A stretch of 64,000 bases of DNA from Halobacterium jilantaiense (GCF_900110535.1 NZ_FOJA01000001.1:2639393-2703392); one strand, 5' to 3'; counted from the stretch's first letter, positions 34,954-43,948 are shown. Program-made: numbers and translations. The notes: generated by a model from the letters alone, not told the origin.

Positions 34954-35112
34954 GTGAGTGGAGTGCCAGAGACGTGTCCAGTCTGCGGGGAGGTGGTCGG
35001 CGTCCGGAACGCCGTCCACGTCACCGTGAACACGAAAGCCGACGCCGGCATCCTCGACGAGTACGTCTGTCGGTCGTGCTACCGGGCGGAACTCGCGCCG
35101 CTGGTCGCGTGA
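34954..35112 (+). CDS. Zinc-finger mini-protein
   Basis: 52 residues from a GTG start: two knuckles TCPVCGEVV and VCRSCYRAEL flank a beta hairpin (HVTVNTKADAGILDEY). An AT-containing TTCTATTGC lies about 28 nt upstream, fitting a leaderless GTG at 34954; a second GTG at 34963 is possible. It fills the gap between the metalloprotease and the convergent next gene. Function unknown. Confidence 0.6.
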   Translation: MSGVPETCPVCGEVVGVRNAVHVTVNTKADAGILDEYVCRSCYRAELAPLVA

Positions 35113-35140
35113 CAGCCAACGCCGTCGGGTCGACGAGCGC

Positions 35141-35701
35141 CTACTGGAAGCCGCGGCCGACCTCGTCCTCGTCGACGAGGTCGTCGAGCTCCGCGTCCAG
35201 CAACTCTTCTGCGTCGGGGAACTCGTCGGCCAGCCCCTCGACGGGCTCCGGCCGGTCGTAGGGGTCGTACTCCATCGGCCCGAACGCCGGACTGTCCAGC
35301 GCGTCCATCACGTCCTCGAAGAAGTCGTCCGGGGTCGTCGGCGCGTCCGCGTGCGCCTGCACGACCTGCTCCAGTTGGCTGGCCTTCTCCTCGGCGTCGT
35401 CCTCCTCGACGGGCTGCTGGACCGCGAAGCGCCCGCCCGCGTCGTCGTCGGTCGGCAGGAAATCAGCGAGTCCGTCGTCGACTTTGCGGGCGACCTGCGT
35501 CCCCACGCCGCGCACCTCGTAGGGGTTCTTCGCGTACGTCTTGAGGTGGAACACGCCCTCTGCGGGGTGTCCGAGGTAGAGGTCCTCGCCGACCCCGGAC
35601 GCCCGGTCGCCCGCGACGGCCCGCCAGTCGTCCGGGTCGCCCGACGATTCCACGACGTCCTCCACGATGTCGTCCCAGTCCCGTACGCGCATCTCGCTCA
35701 C
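35141..35701 (-). CDS. Conserved-looking acidic hypothetical protein
   Basis: 186 residues, strongly acidic. The N-terminal half has a compact domain (DDWRAVAGDRASGVGEDLYLGHP, then GVFHLKTYAKNPYEVRGVGTQVARKVDD); the C-terminal half is mostly Asp/Glu-rich and probably flexible. A long helix-forming segment lies in the middle (EEKASQLEQVVQAHAD). I do not recognise a family. The start may be 35701 or the ATG at 35692. Convergent with the zinc-finger gene. Confidence 0.6.
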   Translation of the reverse strand: MSEMRVRDWDDIVEDVVESSGDPDDWRAVAGDRASGVGEDLYLGHPAEGVFHLKTYAKNPYEVRGVGTQVARKVDDGLADFLPTDDDAGGRFAVQQPVEEDDAEEKASQLEQVVQAHADAPTTPDDFFEDVMDALDSPAFGPMEYDPYDRPEPVEGLADEFPDAEELLDAELDDLVDEDEVGRGFQ

Positions 35702-35797
35702 TCATTGACTGCTCGTAGACTTAAGTCGTGTCCTCGCTAGATTCCCTTGCTGGGAGTTGGTTCGTTCGCATTCTCTGGGTTTTCGCCGATAGGAAGC

Positions 35798-35914
35798 CCT
35801 CGGCGTTCTCGGCTCGGGGGCCTTGCTGCGCGCTTCACTCTCTCACTTCGTTCGGTCGTTGCAGTGCTTTCGTCGGCCGCCGTCGCCGACACCGCCTCGC
35901 CCTTCCAGTCCACC
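35798..35914 (-). repeat. About 117-bp intergenic repeat, divergent copy C
   Basis: Read on the minus strand it begins GGTGGACTGGAAGGG and contains GTCGGCGACGGCGGCCGACG and an AAAGCACTGCAACGACCGA core, matching the edge and core of copies A (36018-36136) and B (42989-43106). Terminal arms are less perfect than in A and B, suggesting an older copy. Confidence 0.45.
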
Positions 35915-35932
35915 GGAAATCAGAGATTTCCG
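35914..35932. repeat. Perfect hairpin, 8-bp arms
   Basis: CGGAAATC, three bases, then GATTTCCG. Part of the structured gap before the Dna2-like gene. Confidence 0.5.
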
Positions 35933-35939
35933 AGGTCTT

Positions 35940-35958
35940 GAGAGAGCGAAGCTCTCTC
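35940..35958. repeat. Perfect hairpin, 8-bp arms
   Basis: GAGAGAGC, GAA, GCTCTCTC: a stable stem with a three-base loop, 8 bp from the preceding hairpin. Confidence 0.5.
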
Positions 35959-36017
35959 GGCGACCGCCAGGATGTCGGCCACCCAGCTGGCTACAGCCGA
36001 CTGAGAACCCGGTAGAC

Positions 36018-36136
36018 GGGTGGAATGAAAGGGGCAGCGTGCTCGGCGAAGCACGGCGACGGCAGCACCGCAGAGAGCGTAGCAACCGAGGAGCGCAGCG
36101 AGCCGCGCGAGCCGAGCACGCTGGGGCTTTCGAGGT
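36018..36136 (+). repeat. About 118-bp intergenic repeat, copy A
   Basis: Left edge GGGTGGAATGAAAGGGGC, right edge GGGGCTTTCGAGG. Inside are 12-bp perfect inverted arms (AGCGTGCTCGGC at 36036-36047 and its complement at 36111-36122). The core has GCACCGCAGAGAGCG and ACCGAGG. Copy B at 42989-43106 has the same edges in the same order but the core reversed. Confidence 0.6.
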
Positions 36137-36227
36137 GTTGGAGAGTCCTACCGATTCGCAACCATACCCACACCCAGAGACTCCAGAGAGCGACACCGTT
36201 ATTCGCCGTCCGAACCACACCTGCTGC

Positions 36228-38930
36228 GTGAACGTTCGGGGCGAGGTCACCGACGTGGACGGGGTTCGCTCGGTGAGCACGCAGTACGGCGAGAAGGACA
36301 TCTTCGAGGCGTGGGTGCGGCCGGAGCCCGGGGCCGAGTCCGTGCAGGTCACGCTCTGGGGGAAGTGGACCGAGACGGCCGACTACCTCGACGCGGGGAT
36401 GGACCTGCTGGTGACCGACGTGGAGGAGAAAGAGTGGAACGGGGAGACGCAGTTCTCCACGGGCAAGGACTCGTTGGTGGTGGTCGAACCCGACTTCCTC
36501 GTGGACGTGACGAACATCCGGGAGTTCGTGCAGTGCCCGCGGATGTACTACCTGAACAAACTGCAGGGCCTCCCCCTCAAATACCCGGTGACGAAGGGGA
36601 CCATCGTCCACGAGGTGTTCGGGGACCTGCTACGGGGCCGCGACCTCGACGAGTCCGTCGCGGAGCGCGTCGACGAGGCCGGCCTGGAACTCGGGCTGCT
36701 CGGCCGGAGCCGCGAGGAGGTCGAGGCCGACGTGCGGGACAACGCCAGCGCCATCGAGGGCTGGCTCCAGCAGGGCAAACTCACGGACGAAGACGAGTGG
36801 CGCTCGGAGTACACGCTCGTCTCGGAGCGCTTCGGTATCAAGGGTCGGTGTGACGCCATCCGGCGCGGGATGCCGGTGGAACTGAAGACGGGGAAGAACA
36901 CGAACCGCGACCCCCGGTTCCACGACAAGGTGCAGGCGGCGTGTTACGCGCTGATGCTCGACGAGCGCGGCGTCCCCGCGGACACCGGCACCCTGCTGTA
37001 CACGAAGAACGCCGCGGTGGACCGGAACGAGGAGTCCGGCGACCTCTCGCCCGCCAAAGAGTTCTCCATCGGTCGCGGGTTCCTAGAGTTCGTCGTCCGG
37101 GAGCGCAACCACCTCGCCGCCCTCGAAGCCAGCGACGGCCCGCCGACGGGGTATGAGGCCGACGCGAAGTGCGAGTACTGCTTCGAGCAGGACACCTGCA
37201 TGGTGGTCTCGGGTCGGCTCGACCAGGAATCGAAGGCCGGCCAGCTCGGGAACCCCGTCCCCGAGGAGGAACGCGAGTACTTCGACGAGCTGTACGAGGC
37301 AATCGAGTCCGAGCGCGCCTCAGTCCACGACGAGTACCGCAAGCTCTGGGAGCAGACACCCGAGGAGCGCGCCGACGACGACCGCGCAGTCGTCGACCTG
37401 GAGCCGGCCGGCCAGAAAGAACTCCCGGACGGCCGCTGGCGAATGGCCGCCGACCGGCCCGGCAGCGCCGCCTCCAAGATTCGGGAGGGCGACCGCGTGC
37501 TCGCGTCGGACGGCGACCCGGTGACGGGGACGGCGGAGATGGCGCGCGTCGAACGACTGGACGCCGACCGCGTCGAGGTCACGGCAGACGAGCCCGTGGC
37601 GCTGCGGCGACTCGACGTCTACCCCTCCGAGCTCTCCGTCGACCGGATGCTGACCGCGCTCCACGACGCCGTGCTGAAGGGCGAGCCCCGCCGCAAGGAC
37701 CTCCTGTTCGACCGCGCCGCTCCCGAGTTCGGGAGCGAGGACCACGGCCTGATTCCGAACAACGACGCCCAGAACGAGGCCGTGAACCGCGCGCTGAACG
37801 CCGAGGACTTCGCGCTCGTCCACGGGCCGCCCGGCACCGGGAAGACGTACACCATCGCGACGCTCATCCGGGCGTTCGTGGAGCGCGGCGACCGCGTCCT
37901 GCTCTCGGCGTTCACGAACCGCGCGGTCGACAACGCCCTCGAAGCGCTCCGGGAACAGGGATTCGAGGACGGGGTTGGCCCGGAGGGGCAACCGAACGAG
38001 GGAGGCGGCGATGCCGCCGACCACATCGTGCGAGTCGGTACGGAGACCGGCGTGCGGCCGGACATGCAGGACCTCCGACTCGACAAATCCGGGGACCCCG
38101 GGGAGCGCGCGGCCGCCCTGGAGTCCGCGCCGGTGGTCGCGGCCACCACGGCGACCTGTGGCTCCCGCATCCTGCGCGAACTGGAGTTCGACGTGGTGCT
38201 AGTCGACGAAGCCAGCCAGCTCACCGAGCCGGACACGCTGGCCGCCATCAACCGCGGTGACCGCTTCGTGCTCGTCGGCGACCACGAACAGCTCCCGCCG
38301 GTCGTGCGCTCCGGCGGCCGCCTCTCGAAATCCCTCTTCGAGCGGCTCCACGAGACGTACCCCGAGGCGTCGACGATGCTCGACCAGCAGTACCGGATGA
38401 GCCAGCGCATCCAGGCGTTCTCCAGCACGGAGTTCTACGACGGCCAGCTCCGCCCCGCCACCGGCGAGGTCGCCGGCCAGCGCCTCGCCGACCTCGGCGT
38501 CGACACGGGCGGGATGGTCTGCGACGGTGTCTCGTTCCGCGACGTGCCCGGCACCGACGACGCGCACGTCGACCCCGAGGAGGCCGACCGCGTCGCCGAG
38601 ATTGTGACCGAGTACGTCGACGCTGGAGTCGACCCGGGCGAGGTCGGCGTCATCGCGCCGTTCCGCGCGCAGGTCGCAGAAATCGGCCGCCGCACCCCCG
38701 ACGGCGTCGCCGTCGACACCGTCGACCGCTTCCAGGGCTCCTCGAAGGAGGTCATCGTCGTCTCGTTCGTCGCTCGCGGCGGCCTCGACGGCCCCATCTT
38801 CGAGGACCACCGGCGCGTGAACGTCGCGCTCAGCCGCGCGAAGAAGAGTCTCGTCCTGGTCGGCGACGAGACGGCGCTGCGCTCGGAGCCCCTGTACGAC
38901 CGGATGGTCGACTGGGCGACTCTCGGCTGA
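36228..38930 (+). CDS. Dna2-like nuclease-helicase (Fe-S PD-(D/E)XK nuclease plus SF1 helicase)
   Basis: 900 residues. N-terminal OB-like region (1-90), then a RecB-type nuclease: Cys103 (FVQCPRMYYL), GTIVHEVF (His128), GRCDA (Asp209), VELKTGK (Glu218, Lys220), QAACY (Gln236, Tyr240), and Cys315, 318, 324 (CEYCFEQDTC), completing a four-Cys Fe-S site with Cys103. The SF1B helicase has Walker [10 protein letters not shown] (532-540), DEAS (660-663), the QYRMS motif and the VDTVDRFQGS and NVALSRAKK motifs. Domain order equals Dna2. Start: GTG at 36228, where protein-like sequence begins; the frame upstream is repeat DNA. A role in Okazaki-flap or end processing is inferred. Confidence 0.88.
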   Translation: MNVRGEVTDVDGVRSVSTQYGEKDIFEAWVRPEPGAESVQVTLWGKWTETADYLDAGMDLLVTDVEEKEWNGETQFSTGKDSLVVVEPDFLVDVTNIREFVQCPRMYYLNKLQGLPLKYPVTKGTIVHEVFGDLLRGRDLDESVAERVDEAGLELGLLGRSREEVEADVRDNASAIEGWLQQGKLTDEDEWRSEYTLVSERFGIKGRCDAIRRGMPVELKTGKNTNRDPRFHDKVQAACYALMLDERGVPADTGTLLYTKNAAVDRNEESGDLSPAKEFSIGRGFLEFVVRERNHLAALEASDGPPTGYEADAKCEYCFEQDTCMVVSGRLDQESKAGQLGNPVPEEEREYFDELYEAIESERASVHDEYRKLWEQTPEERADDDRAVVDLEPAGQKELPDGRWRMAADRPGSAASKIREGDRVLASDGDPVTGTAEMARVERLDADRVEVTADEPVALRRLDVYPSELSVDRMLTALHDAVLKGEPRRKDLLFDRAAPEFGSEDHGLIPNNDAQNEAVNRALNAEDFALVHGPPGTGKTYTIATLIRAFVERGDRVLLSAFTNRAVDNALEALREQGFEDGVGPEGQPNEGGGDAADHIVRVGTETGVRPDMQDLRLDKSGDPGERAAALESAPVVAATTATCGSRILRELEFDVVLVDEASQLTEPDTLAAINRGDRFVLVGDHEQLPPVVRSGGRLSKSLFERLHETYPEASTMLDQQYRMSQRIQAFSSTEFYDGQLRPATGEVAGQRLADLGVDTGGMVCDGVSFRDVPGTDDAHVDPEEADRVAEIVTEYVDAGVDPGEVGVIAPFRAQVAEIGRRTPDGVAVDTVDRFQGSSKEVIVVSFVARGGLDGPIFEDHRRVNVALSRAKKSLVLVGDETALRSEPLYDRMVDWATLG

Positions 38931-38984
38931 CCCTACTGCGCTGCCGGCTTCGGTGCCGTGGTGAAACCGTTCTTCGACTGATAC

Positions 38985-40076
38985 CTACCGGCCGAGCAGG
39001 CTCGCCCAGGGAGACTGTCGCCCGTCCGCGTCCGGTAGCCTGACGCTGACCTGCCCCCCGGACGTGTCGTCGAACGCCACGCGCCCGCCGGACTCTCGGA
39101 CGGTCCAGTAGACGAACCAGAGCCCGAGCCCGCTCGCGTGCGACAGCGAGGTCTCCTCGGGCTGGTCGAAGACCTGACGCTCGCTCGCCGGGACGCCCGG
39201 CCCCGTGTCTGCGACCTCGATTACGACCTCTCTCCCGGGTGGGTTCCGCACGCTCGCGGAGACCGACACGTCGTCGTCGTTGTGTTCGACGGCGTTCGAG
39301 AGCAGCTCGTACACCGCGTCCTCCAGCGCGGGGTGGGCGGAGACGGTCGCGTCCTCGCTGGCTCCCAGCCCGATGTCCGCGTCCGGGTAGTCGTCCTGCG
39401 CTCGCTCGGCGGCAGCCGCGACGACGGCGGCGGCGTCCAGCGCCCGGCGCTCGTCGCTCTCCCAGATGTTCAGAATCCGGCGCGCGCTCTCGCTGGTCTC
39501 GAGCAGCTTCTCGAGGTGGTGGCGCGCCACCTCGATGTCGTGGTCGTCGGTTCCCGCATCGCGTTCGAGGTTCTGGAGGTGGCCGTCCACGACCGACAGC
39601 TGGTTCCGGAGGTTGTGCCGGAGGACGCGCTGGTTCATCGTCAACAGCTTCACGAGGTCTGCGAGCCGCGTGCGCTTCTCCTCGGACGCAGCGACGTAGA
39701 GGCTGGCCTGCGCGCCGACGGCGAGCCCCAGCCACATCCCGAACACCACCATGAACTCGGCGTCGACGACCGGGTGGCCTTCGAGCAGCCAGATGGCCGC
39801 GATTGCGACCGCCAGCAGCGCGAAGCTCGCGCCAGTGGCGGTGGTCAGCCCGACGGCGCGGGCGAGTCCGCGGGCGCTGAGCGGCCGGTCACGGGCGTCG
39901 ACTCCGGAGTACACGAGCGTCGAGGCGAGCGAGAGCACGATGAGGACTTCCAGCGCAGTCGAGAGCGTCCAGCCGGCGAGAAACCCGTAGGCGACGCCGG
40001 CCACCACACCGAGAACCGCGTACGCGTAGAACCACCAGTGGATGGCCGGCGACGAGCCACGAGCGCGTGCCCCCAT
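38985..40076 (-). CDS. Membrane-bound histidine kinase, orphan
   Basis: 363 residues. Four N-terminal membrane helices (about 14-34, 39-57, 80-98, 107-129) resemble a small sensor module. The HisKA-like H box is RVLRHNLRNQL (His154), the N box VYELLSNAVEHN, G1 ADTGPGVP and G2 ASGLGLWFVYW. No PAS, GAF or receiver domain, and no response regulator gene is nearby, so the partner is unknown. The start at 40076 precedes the first helix. Confidence 0.88.
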   Translation of the reverse strand: MGARARGSSPAIHWWFYAYAVLGVVAGVAYGFLAGWTLSTALEVLIVLSLASTLVYSGVDARDRPLSARGLARAVGLTTATGASFALLAVAIAAIWLLEGHPVVDAEFMVVFGMWLGLAVGAQASLYVAASEEKRTRLADLVKLLTMNQRVLRHNLRNQLSVVDGHLQNLERDAGTDDHDIEVARHHLEKLLETSESARRILNIWESDERRALDAAAVVAAAAERAQDDYPDADIGLGASEDATVSAHPALEDAVYELLSNAVEHNDDDVSVSASVRNPPGREVVIEVADTGPGVPASERQVFDQPEETSLSHASGLGLWFVYWTVRESGGRVAFDDTSGGQVSVRLPDADGRQSPWASLLGR

Positions 40077-40148
40077 AGTCTAGCCCTACACATCGGCGCA
40101 CAGACTGTCAATGCGTCGGAAGTACACTCGGAGGGTTCGGCGGCCCGG

Positions 40149-42848
40149 TCAGTCTTCGAGCTGTTCGTGGACGCGCTCGTGGAACTCCCGCAGCACGGCG
40201 TCCTCGTCGTCGGCCAGCACCACGTCGCTCGCGGACAGCGTCGCCAGCCCGAACGACAGCGGCGACGGCGTGTCCAGGCTCGTCTCGGTCACGTCGACGT
40301 CGCCCGCCTGGAGTCGCGCGAGCACGTCTCGGACGCCAGCGAGGTCGAGTTTGTCCTCGATGAGCTCCCGGTACGTCTCGTCGATGACCGCGAAGTCCTC
40401 CAGTTCCTCGGCGAGTGCGAGCAACATCTCGCTGGCGACCTGCTGTTTGCTCGCGGACTTCTCGCGGCCCTTGTAGCGCTTGAGCACGAGCAGCGAGCGG
40501 GTCGCGTCGATGCGGAAGTACCGTTCGAGGAGGTCGGTGCCGTCCAGCGCGTCTCGGAGCGTCTCCCTCACGCTCTCCGGGTCGGTGTCTCGCAGCAGCC
40601 CCGCGACGTCGACCTTGCGGTTCAGCGGCATCGCCAGCGTGAAGCCGTTGTCGGCGACGGAGACGGCGACGTTCGCGTTCGTCTCGTTCGCACACCGGTA
40701 CGCGAGCAGCCGGGAGAGCCCGTCGTTGAACCGCCGGCCGTACGGCGTGCGGACGTGGTAGCGCCGCCGGTAGTCGTCGCGGTCTTTTACCGTCTCGACG
40801 GCGATGCGTTCGTCCGTACTCACGCTCTCGACGCTGGCGTAGGCTAGCTGGTCGTCGTACATCCGGGCGAGCGCCCGCACCGCGTTGCCGTCGATTGGGA
40901 ACTCTCGGAGCCAGCGCCGGACCGCAGACGCCCCGCCCTGCGCGTGTTTCTCGACGAGGTCGCCCTGGAACCGCGCGATTTCGCGGCCGAGGTCGAAGGA
41001 CAGCGGCAGCCGTTCGGAGAACCACGACGGCACGGTCGGGCGCTCGCTGGTGCGGTCGACGTACACCTTCGACCCGCGGCGGTAACGGTACGCGAACCGG
41101 TCGCCGCCCAGCACGAACACGTCCCCGGATTCGAGGGTGTCGAGGTAGCTCTCGTCGAGTTGGCCGACCCACTCGTCGCCGCCGCGCACGTAGACGTTCA
41201 CCGAGAACGAGTCCGGGATGGTGCCGATGTTCTGGAGGAGAATCGGGCGCGCCAGCCGCCCGCGCTTCCCGACGAGTGTCTCGCCCACGTCGAACTCGGA
41301 GTAGTGGTGTTCCCCGTCCGGGGCGTCGTTCTTGTCGCGCCAGATTTTCGCGTAGACGTTGCGGTCCTCGAAGCCGTCGTAGTCCGCGCGCAGGTACCGA
41401 ATCAGCGACTCGTAGTCGGCCTCGCTGTACTCGCGGTAGGGGTACGCCGACCGCAGTGTCGCCGCCACCGCGGCCTCCCGAAGCGGGCCCTCGATTGCCA
41501 TCCCGTAGACGTGCTGGGCGGCCACGTCCTGACACCGCTCGGGGATGTGGACGCGGTCCACGAACCCTCGTTCGGCCTGTCGGAGCATCACTGCACACTC
41601 CACGAGTTCGTCCCGGTCGAGCGCGATGACGCGGCCAGTCACCGTCCGGCCGGGCCGGTGGCCCGCGCGCCCCACCCGCTGGAGGAGGCTGGCGACGGAC
41701 TTCGGGGACCCGACCTGCACCACGAGGTCGATGTGAGGCATGTCGATGCCGAGTTCGAGGCTCGTCGACGTCGTCGTCACGTCCAGCGCCCCCTCCTTGA
41801 GCTGGGATTCGACCGCCTGCCGGCGGTCCTTCGAGAGGCTGCCGTGGTGGCACGCCGAGCGGCCCTCGTCGACGACGCCGCGCCCCCGGAGATTCTCCAG
41901 CACGCGCTCGGCACCCGACCGCGTGTTCGTGAACACGAGCGTGCTCTCGTGGTCCTCGACGAGCCCGCCGAGCGTCTCGTAGAACGCGTCGTTGACCGCG
42001 CCACGGGAGGTGTTCACGAGGTCCGGCGTCGGGCAGTGCAACTGGAGGTCGTAGTCCCGCGCGAACCGCGCGTCCACGATTTCGCAGTCGCGGGGCTCCG
42101 GGTCGCCGTTCGCGTCCTCGTTGGCGTCAAACCCGACGAGGAACCGCGCGATGTCCGACAGGGGCTCGACGGTCGCCGAGCAGCCGACGCGCGTGAACTC
42201 GCCCGCGAGCCGCCGGAGCCGTTCGAGGCTCACCGAGAGGTGGGTGCCGCGCTTGGAGTCCGCGAGGCTGTGGATCTCGTCGACGACGACGTACTCCACG
42301 GATGCGAGGCGCTCCCGGAACTTCGGCGAGTTCAGCAGAATCGCCAGTGTCTCCGGCGTCGTGTTCAGGATGTGGGGCGCGGTCTCCAGCATCTGCTGGC
42401 GCTCGTAGTCGGAGGTGTCTCCGTGGCGAATCGCCTGCCGTACGTCCGTCTCCACGCCCCGCTCGGCGAGCCGGTCGGCGATGCCGTCGAGCGGGTTCGC
42501 GAGGTTGCGCTCGATGTCGTTGGCGAGCGACTTCAGCGGCGACACGTACAGGCAGTAGACGCCGTTGTCCAGCCCGTCCTCGCGCTGCTCGCGCTCGAAC
42601 AGCTCGTTCAGAATCGCCGTGAACGACGCCAGCGTCTTCCCCGACCCGGTCGGCGCTGCGACGAGCGCGTTCTCGCCCTCGTGAATCAGGGGGATGGCCT
42701 CGCGCTGCGGCGGCGTCAGGCAGCCGCCGTCCTGCTCCGGCGGGCCGAACCGGTCGACCCACCAGTCGCGCACGGCGGGGTCGAGGACGTCCAGAATCTC
42801 GCGGTCGCTGGCGGCCGACCCGGCCAGCGCCCCCGACTCGCTCCCCAT
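40149..42848 (-). CDS. Lhr-type ATP-dependent DNA/RNA helicase
   Basis: 899 residues, SF2. Walker A APTGSGKT (65-72), Walker B VVVDEIHSLADSKRG (DEIH at 190-193), motif III GCSATVEPL, FTNTRSGAERVLENL, and the QRVGRAGHRPG motif VI of Lhr proteins. Two RecA domains are followed by a winged-helix and the Lhr-specific C-terminal domain (HYHVRTPYGRRFNDGLSRLLAYR and nearby). Lhr helicases unwind branched DNA and DNA/RNA hybrids in repair. Start 42848 (MGSESGAL); an ATG 27 nt upstream is possible. Confidence 0.93.
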   Translation of the reverse strand: MGSESGALAGSAASDREILDVLDPAVRDWWVDRFGPPEQDGGCLTPPQREAIPLIHEGENALVAAPTGSGKTLASFTAILNELFEREQREDGLDNGVYCLYVSPLKSLANDIERNLANPLDGIADRLAERGVETDVRQAIRHGDTSDYERQQMLETAPHILNTTPETLAILLNSPKFRERLASVEYVVVDEIHSLADSKRGTHLSVSLERLRRLAGEFTRVGCSATVEPLSDIARFLVGFDANEDANGDPEPRDCEIVDARFARDYDLQLHCPTPDLVNTSRGAVNDAFYETLGGLVEDHESTLVFTNTRSGAERVLENLRGRGVVDEGRSACHHGSLSKDRRQAVESQLKEGALDVTTTSTSLELGIDMPHIDLVVQVGSPKSVASLLQRVGRAGHRPGRTVTGRVIALDRDELVECAVMLRQAERGFVDRVHIPERCQDVAAQHVYGMAIEGPLREAAVAATLRSAYPYREYSEADYESLIRYLRADYDGFEDRNVYAKIWRDKNDAPDGEHHYSEFDVGETLVGKRGRLARPILLQNIGTIPDSFSVNVYVRGGDEWVGQLDESYLDTLESGDVFVLGGDRFAYRYRRGSKVYVDRTSERPTVPSWFSERLPLSFDLGREIARFQGDLVEKHAQGGASAVRRWLREFPIDGNAVRALARMYDDQLAYASVESVSTDERIAVETVKDRDDYRRRYHVRTPYGRRFNDGLSRLLAYRCANETNANVAVSVADNGFTLAMPLNRKVDVAGLLRDTDPESVRETLRDALDGTDLLERYFRIDATRSLLVLKRYKGREKSASKQQVASEMLLALAEELEDFAVIDETYRELIEDKLDLAGVRDVLARLQAGDVDVTETSLDTPSPLSFGLATLSASDVVLADDEDAVLREFHERVHEQLED

Positions 42849-43201
42849 TGTCTGGCTCGGAGTTGGGACGCGCACGACAAGTGTCTGACGACGACCTGGG
42901 ACTGCGTGTTCTCTTGATGCCGCCGCATCCGTGGTCTATAACTCCTCGCCCCTTCAGTCGGTCCGCTGCCAGCTGATCAGCCGGCATTGGGTGGACTGAA
43001 CGGGGCTGCTCGCTCGACTCCCGGGCCTCGTTGCGCGCCTCGGTCGCTGCGCTCCCTGCGGTGCTTACGTCGGCCGGGTTCGTTGAGCGAGCAGGGGCTT
43101 TCGAGCTCTGGTACCAAGTCTGGGCAGAGACGACGCAGATGTAGTCACCTCACCAGCACGACCCCGGAATCGTTAACGGGCGCGGTACCCCCACTCCGAG
43201 T
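42849..43201. other. 353-bp divergent intergenic region with one repeat copy
   Basis: Between the Lhr-type gene (minus) and the MBL hydrolase (plus). No convincing protein frame. It holds the 118-bp repeat copy B (42989-43106), a 10-bp palindrome GCTGATCAGC, and a TATA-like GTTAAC about 28 nt before the ATG at 43202. Confidence 0.55.
42989..43106 (+). repeat. About 118-bp intergenic repeat, copy B
   Basis: Left edge GGGTGGACTGAACGGGG, right edge GGGGCTTTCGAG. Perfect 10-bp arms CTGCTCGCTC (43006-43015) and complement (43085-43094). The core, read in reverse, has GCACCGCAGGGAGCG then GACCGAGG, the same core as copy A but inverted with respect to the edges. Confidence 0.6.
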
Positions 43202-43948
43202 ATGCAACTGACGTTCCTCGGCACGGGCTCGGCGATGCCGACGGGCGAGCGAATGCAGACCGGCCTCCTCGTCGAGGACGGCGAGGACCGACTACTGGTG
43301 GACTGCGGGAGCGGCGTGTTGCACACGCTCGCCCGCAGTGAGGTGGGCTACGAGGGCGTCGACACCGTCCTTCTCTCCCATCACCACCTCGACCACGTCA
43401 GCGACCTCCTCCCGCTGCTGAAGGCGCGCTGGCTCGCTGGTGAGGAGACGCTGACCGTCGTCGGCCCCGACGGCACCGAGGCGCTCGTCGAGGACCTCCT
43501 CGACGTTCACGAGTACCTCCGAGACCGGGTGGACCTGACACTGCGCGAGGTCGACGTCGGCAGCTTCGACGTGGCGGGCTTCGACGTGGACGCCATCGAG
43601 ACCGAGCACTCGATGCCCGGGCTCGCCTACCGGTTCGACGGCGGCGAGGACGGCGACCTCGTCTTCAGCGCCGACACCGAGGCGTTCGAGGGGATGGCCG
43701 AGTTCGCGGACGGCGCGTCCGTGCTCGTCCACGACTGCTCGTTCCCCGACTCCGTCGACGTCTCCAACCACCCGACGCCCACCCAGCTCGGCGCGTCGCT
43801 CGACGGCGTCGAAATCCCGGACCTCTACCTCACCCACCTCTACCCGCACACCGACGGCGAACACGACGCCATGACGGAGGCGGTTCGCGAGGCGGGCTTC
43901 GACGGCGAGGTTCACGTCGCCCGCGACGGCCTCGGCGTCGACGTCTAG
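43202..43948 (+). CDS. Metallo-beta-lactamase-fold hydrolase (RNase Z-like)
   Basis: 248 residues. The zinc motif [11 protein letters not shown] (HxHxDH) is near residue 59, FSADTEAFE gives the bridging Asp, and HLYPH near the C-terminus a further His. N-terminus [20 protein letters not shown] is the RNase Z/ElaC family start. It lacks the long exosite arm of tRNase Z, so it may act on another phosphodiester or lactone. Start fits a TATA-like GTTAAC upstream. Confidence 0.87.
   Translation: MQLTFLGTGSAMPTGERMQTGLLVEDGEDRLLVDCGSGVLHTLARSEVGYEGVDTVLLSHHHLDHVSDLLPLLKARWLAGEETLTVVGPDGTEALVEDLLDVHEYLRDRVDLTLREVDVGSFDVAGFDVDAIETEHSMPGLAYRFDGGEDGDLVFSADTEAFEGMAEFADGASVLVHDCSFPDSVDVSNHPTPTQLGASLDGVEIPDLYLTHLYPHTDGEHDAMTEAVREAGFDGEVHVARDGLGVDV

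Larger units (their letters stand above)
35702..36227. other. 526-bp intergenic region rich in inverted repeats
   Basis: No protein-like frame is seen: the open frame that runs into the Dna2-like gene from 35823 is Arg/Ser/Pro-rich and unlike the rest of the protein. The gap holds two divergent copies of an about 118-bp repeat in opposite orientation (35798-35914 and 36018-36136) and two short perfect hairpins between them (35914-35932 and 35940-35958). The first about 90 bp next to the minus-strand gene probably hold its promoter. Confidence 0.6.

Noticed and set aside
35798..36136. CRISPR array
   Set aside because: Repeats are only two, divergent and in opposite orientation, with no regular spacers and no cas genes.
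35823..36227. N-terminal extension of the Dna2-like protein
   Set aside because: The 135 extra codons run through repeat copies C and A and two hairpins; residues are Arg/Ser/Pro-rich and unrelated to Dna2.
40944..42917. 657-codon plus-strand frame
   Set aside because: Exactly antisense to the Lhr-type helicase; low-complexity Val/Arg/Asp composition typical of shadows.
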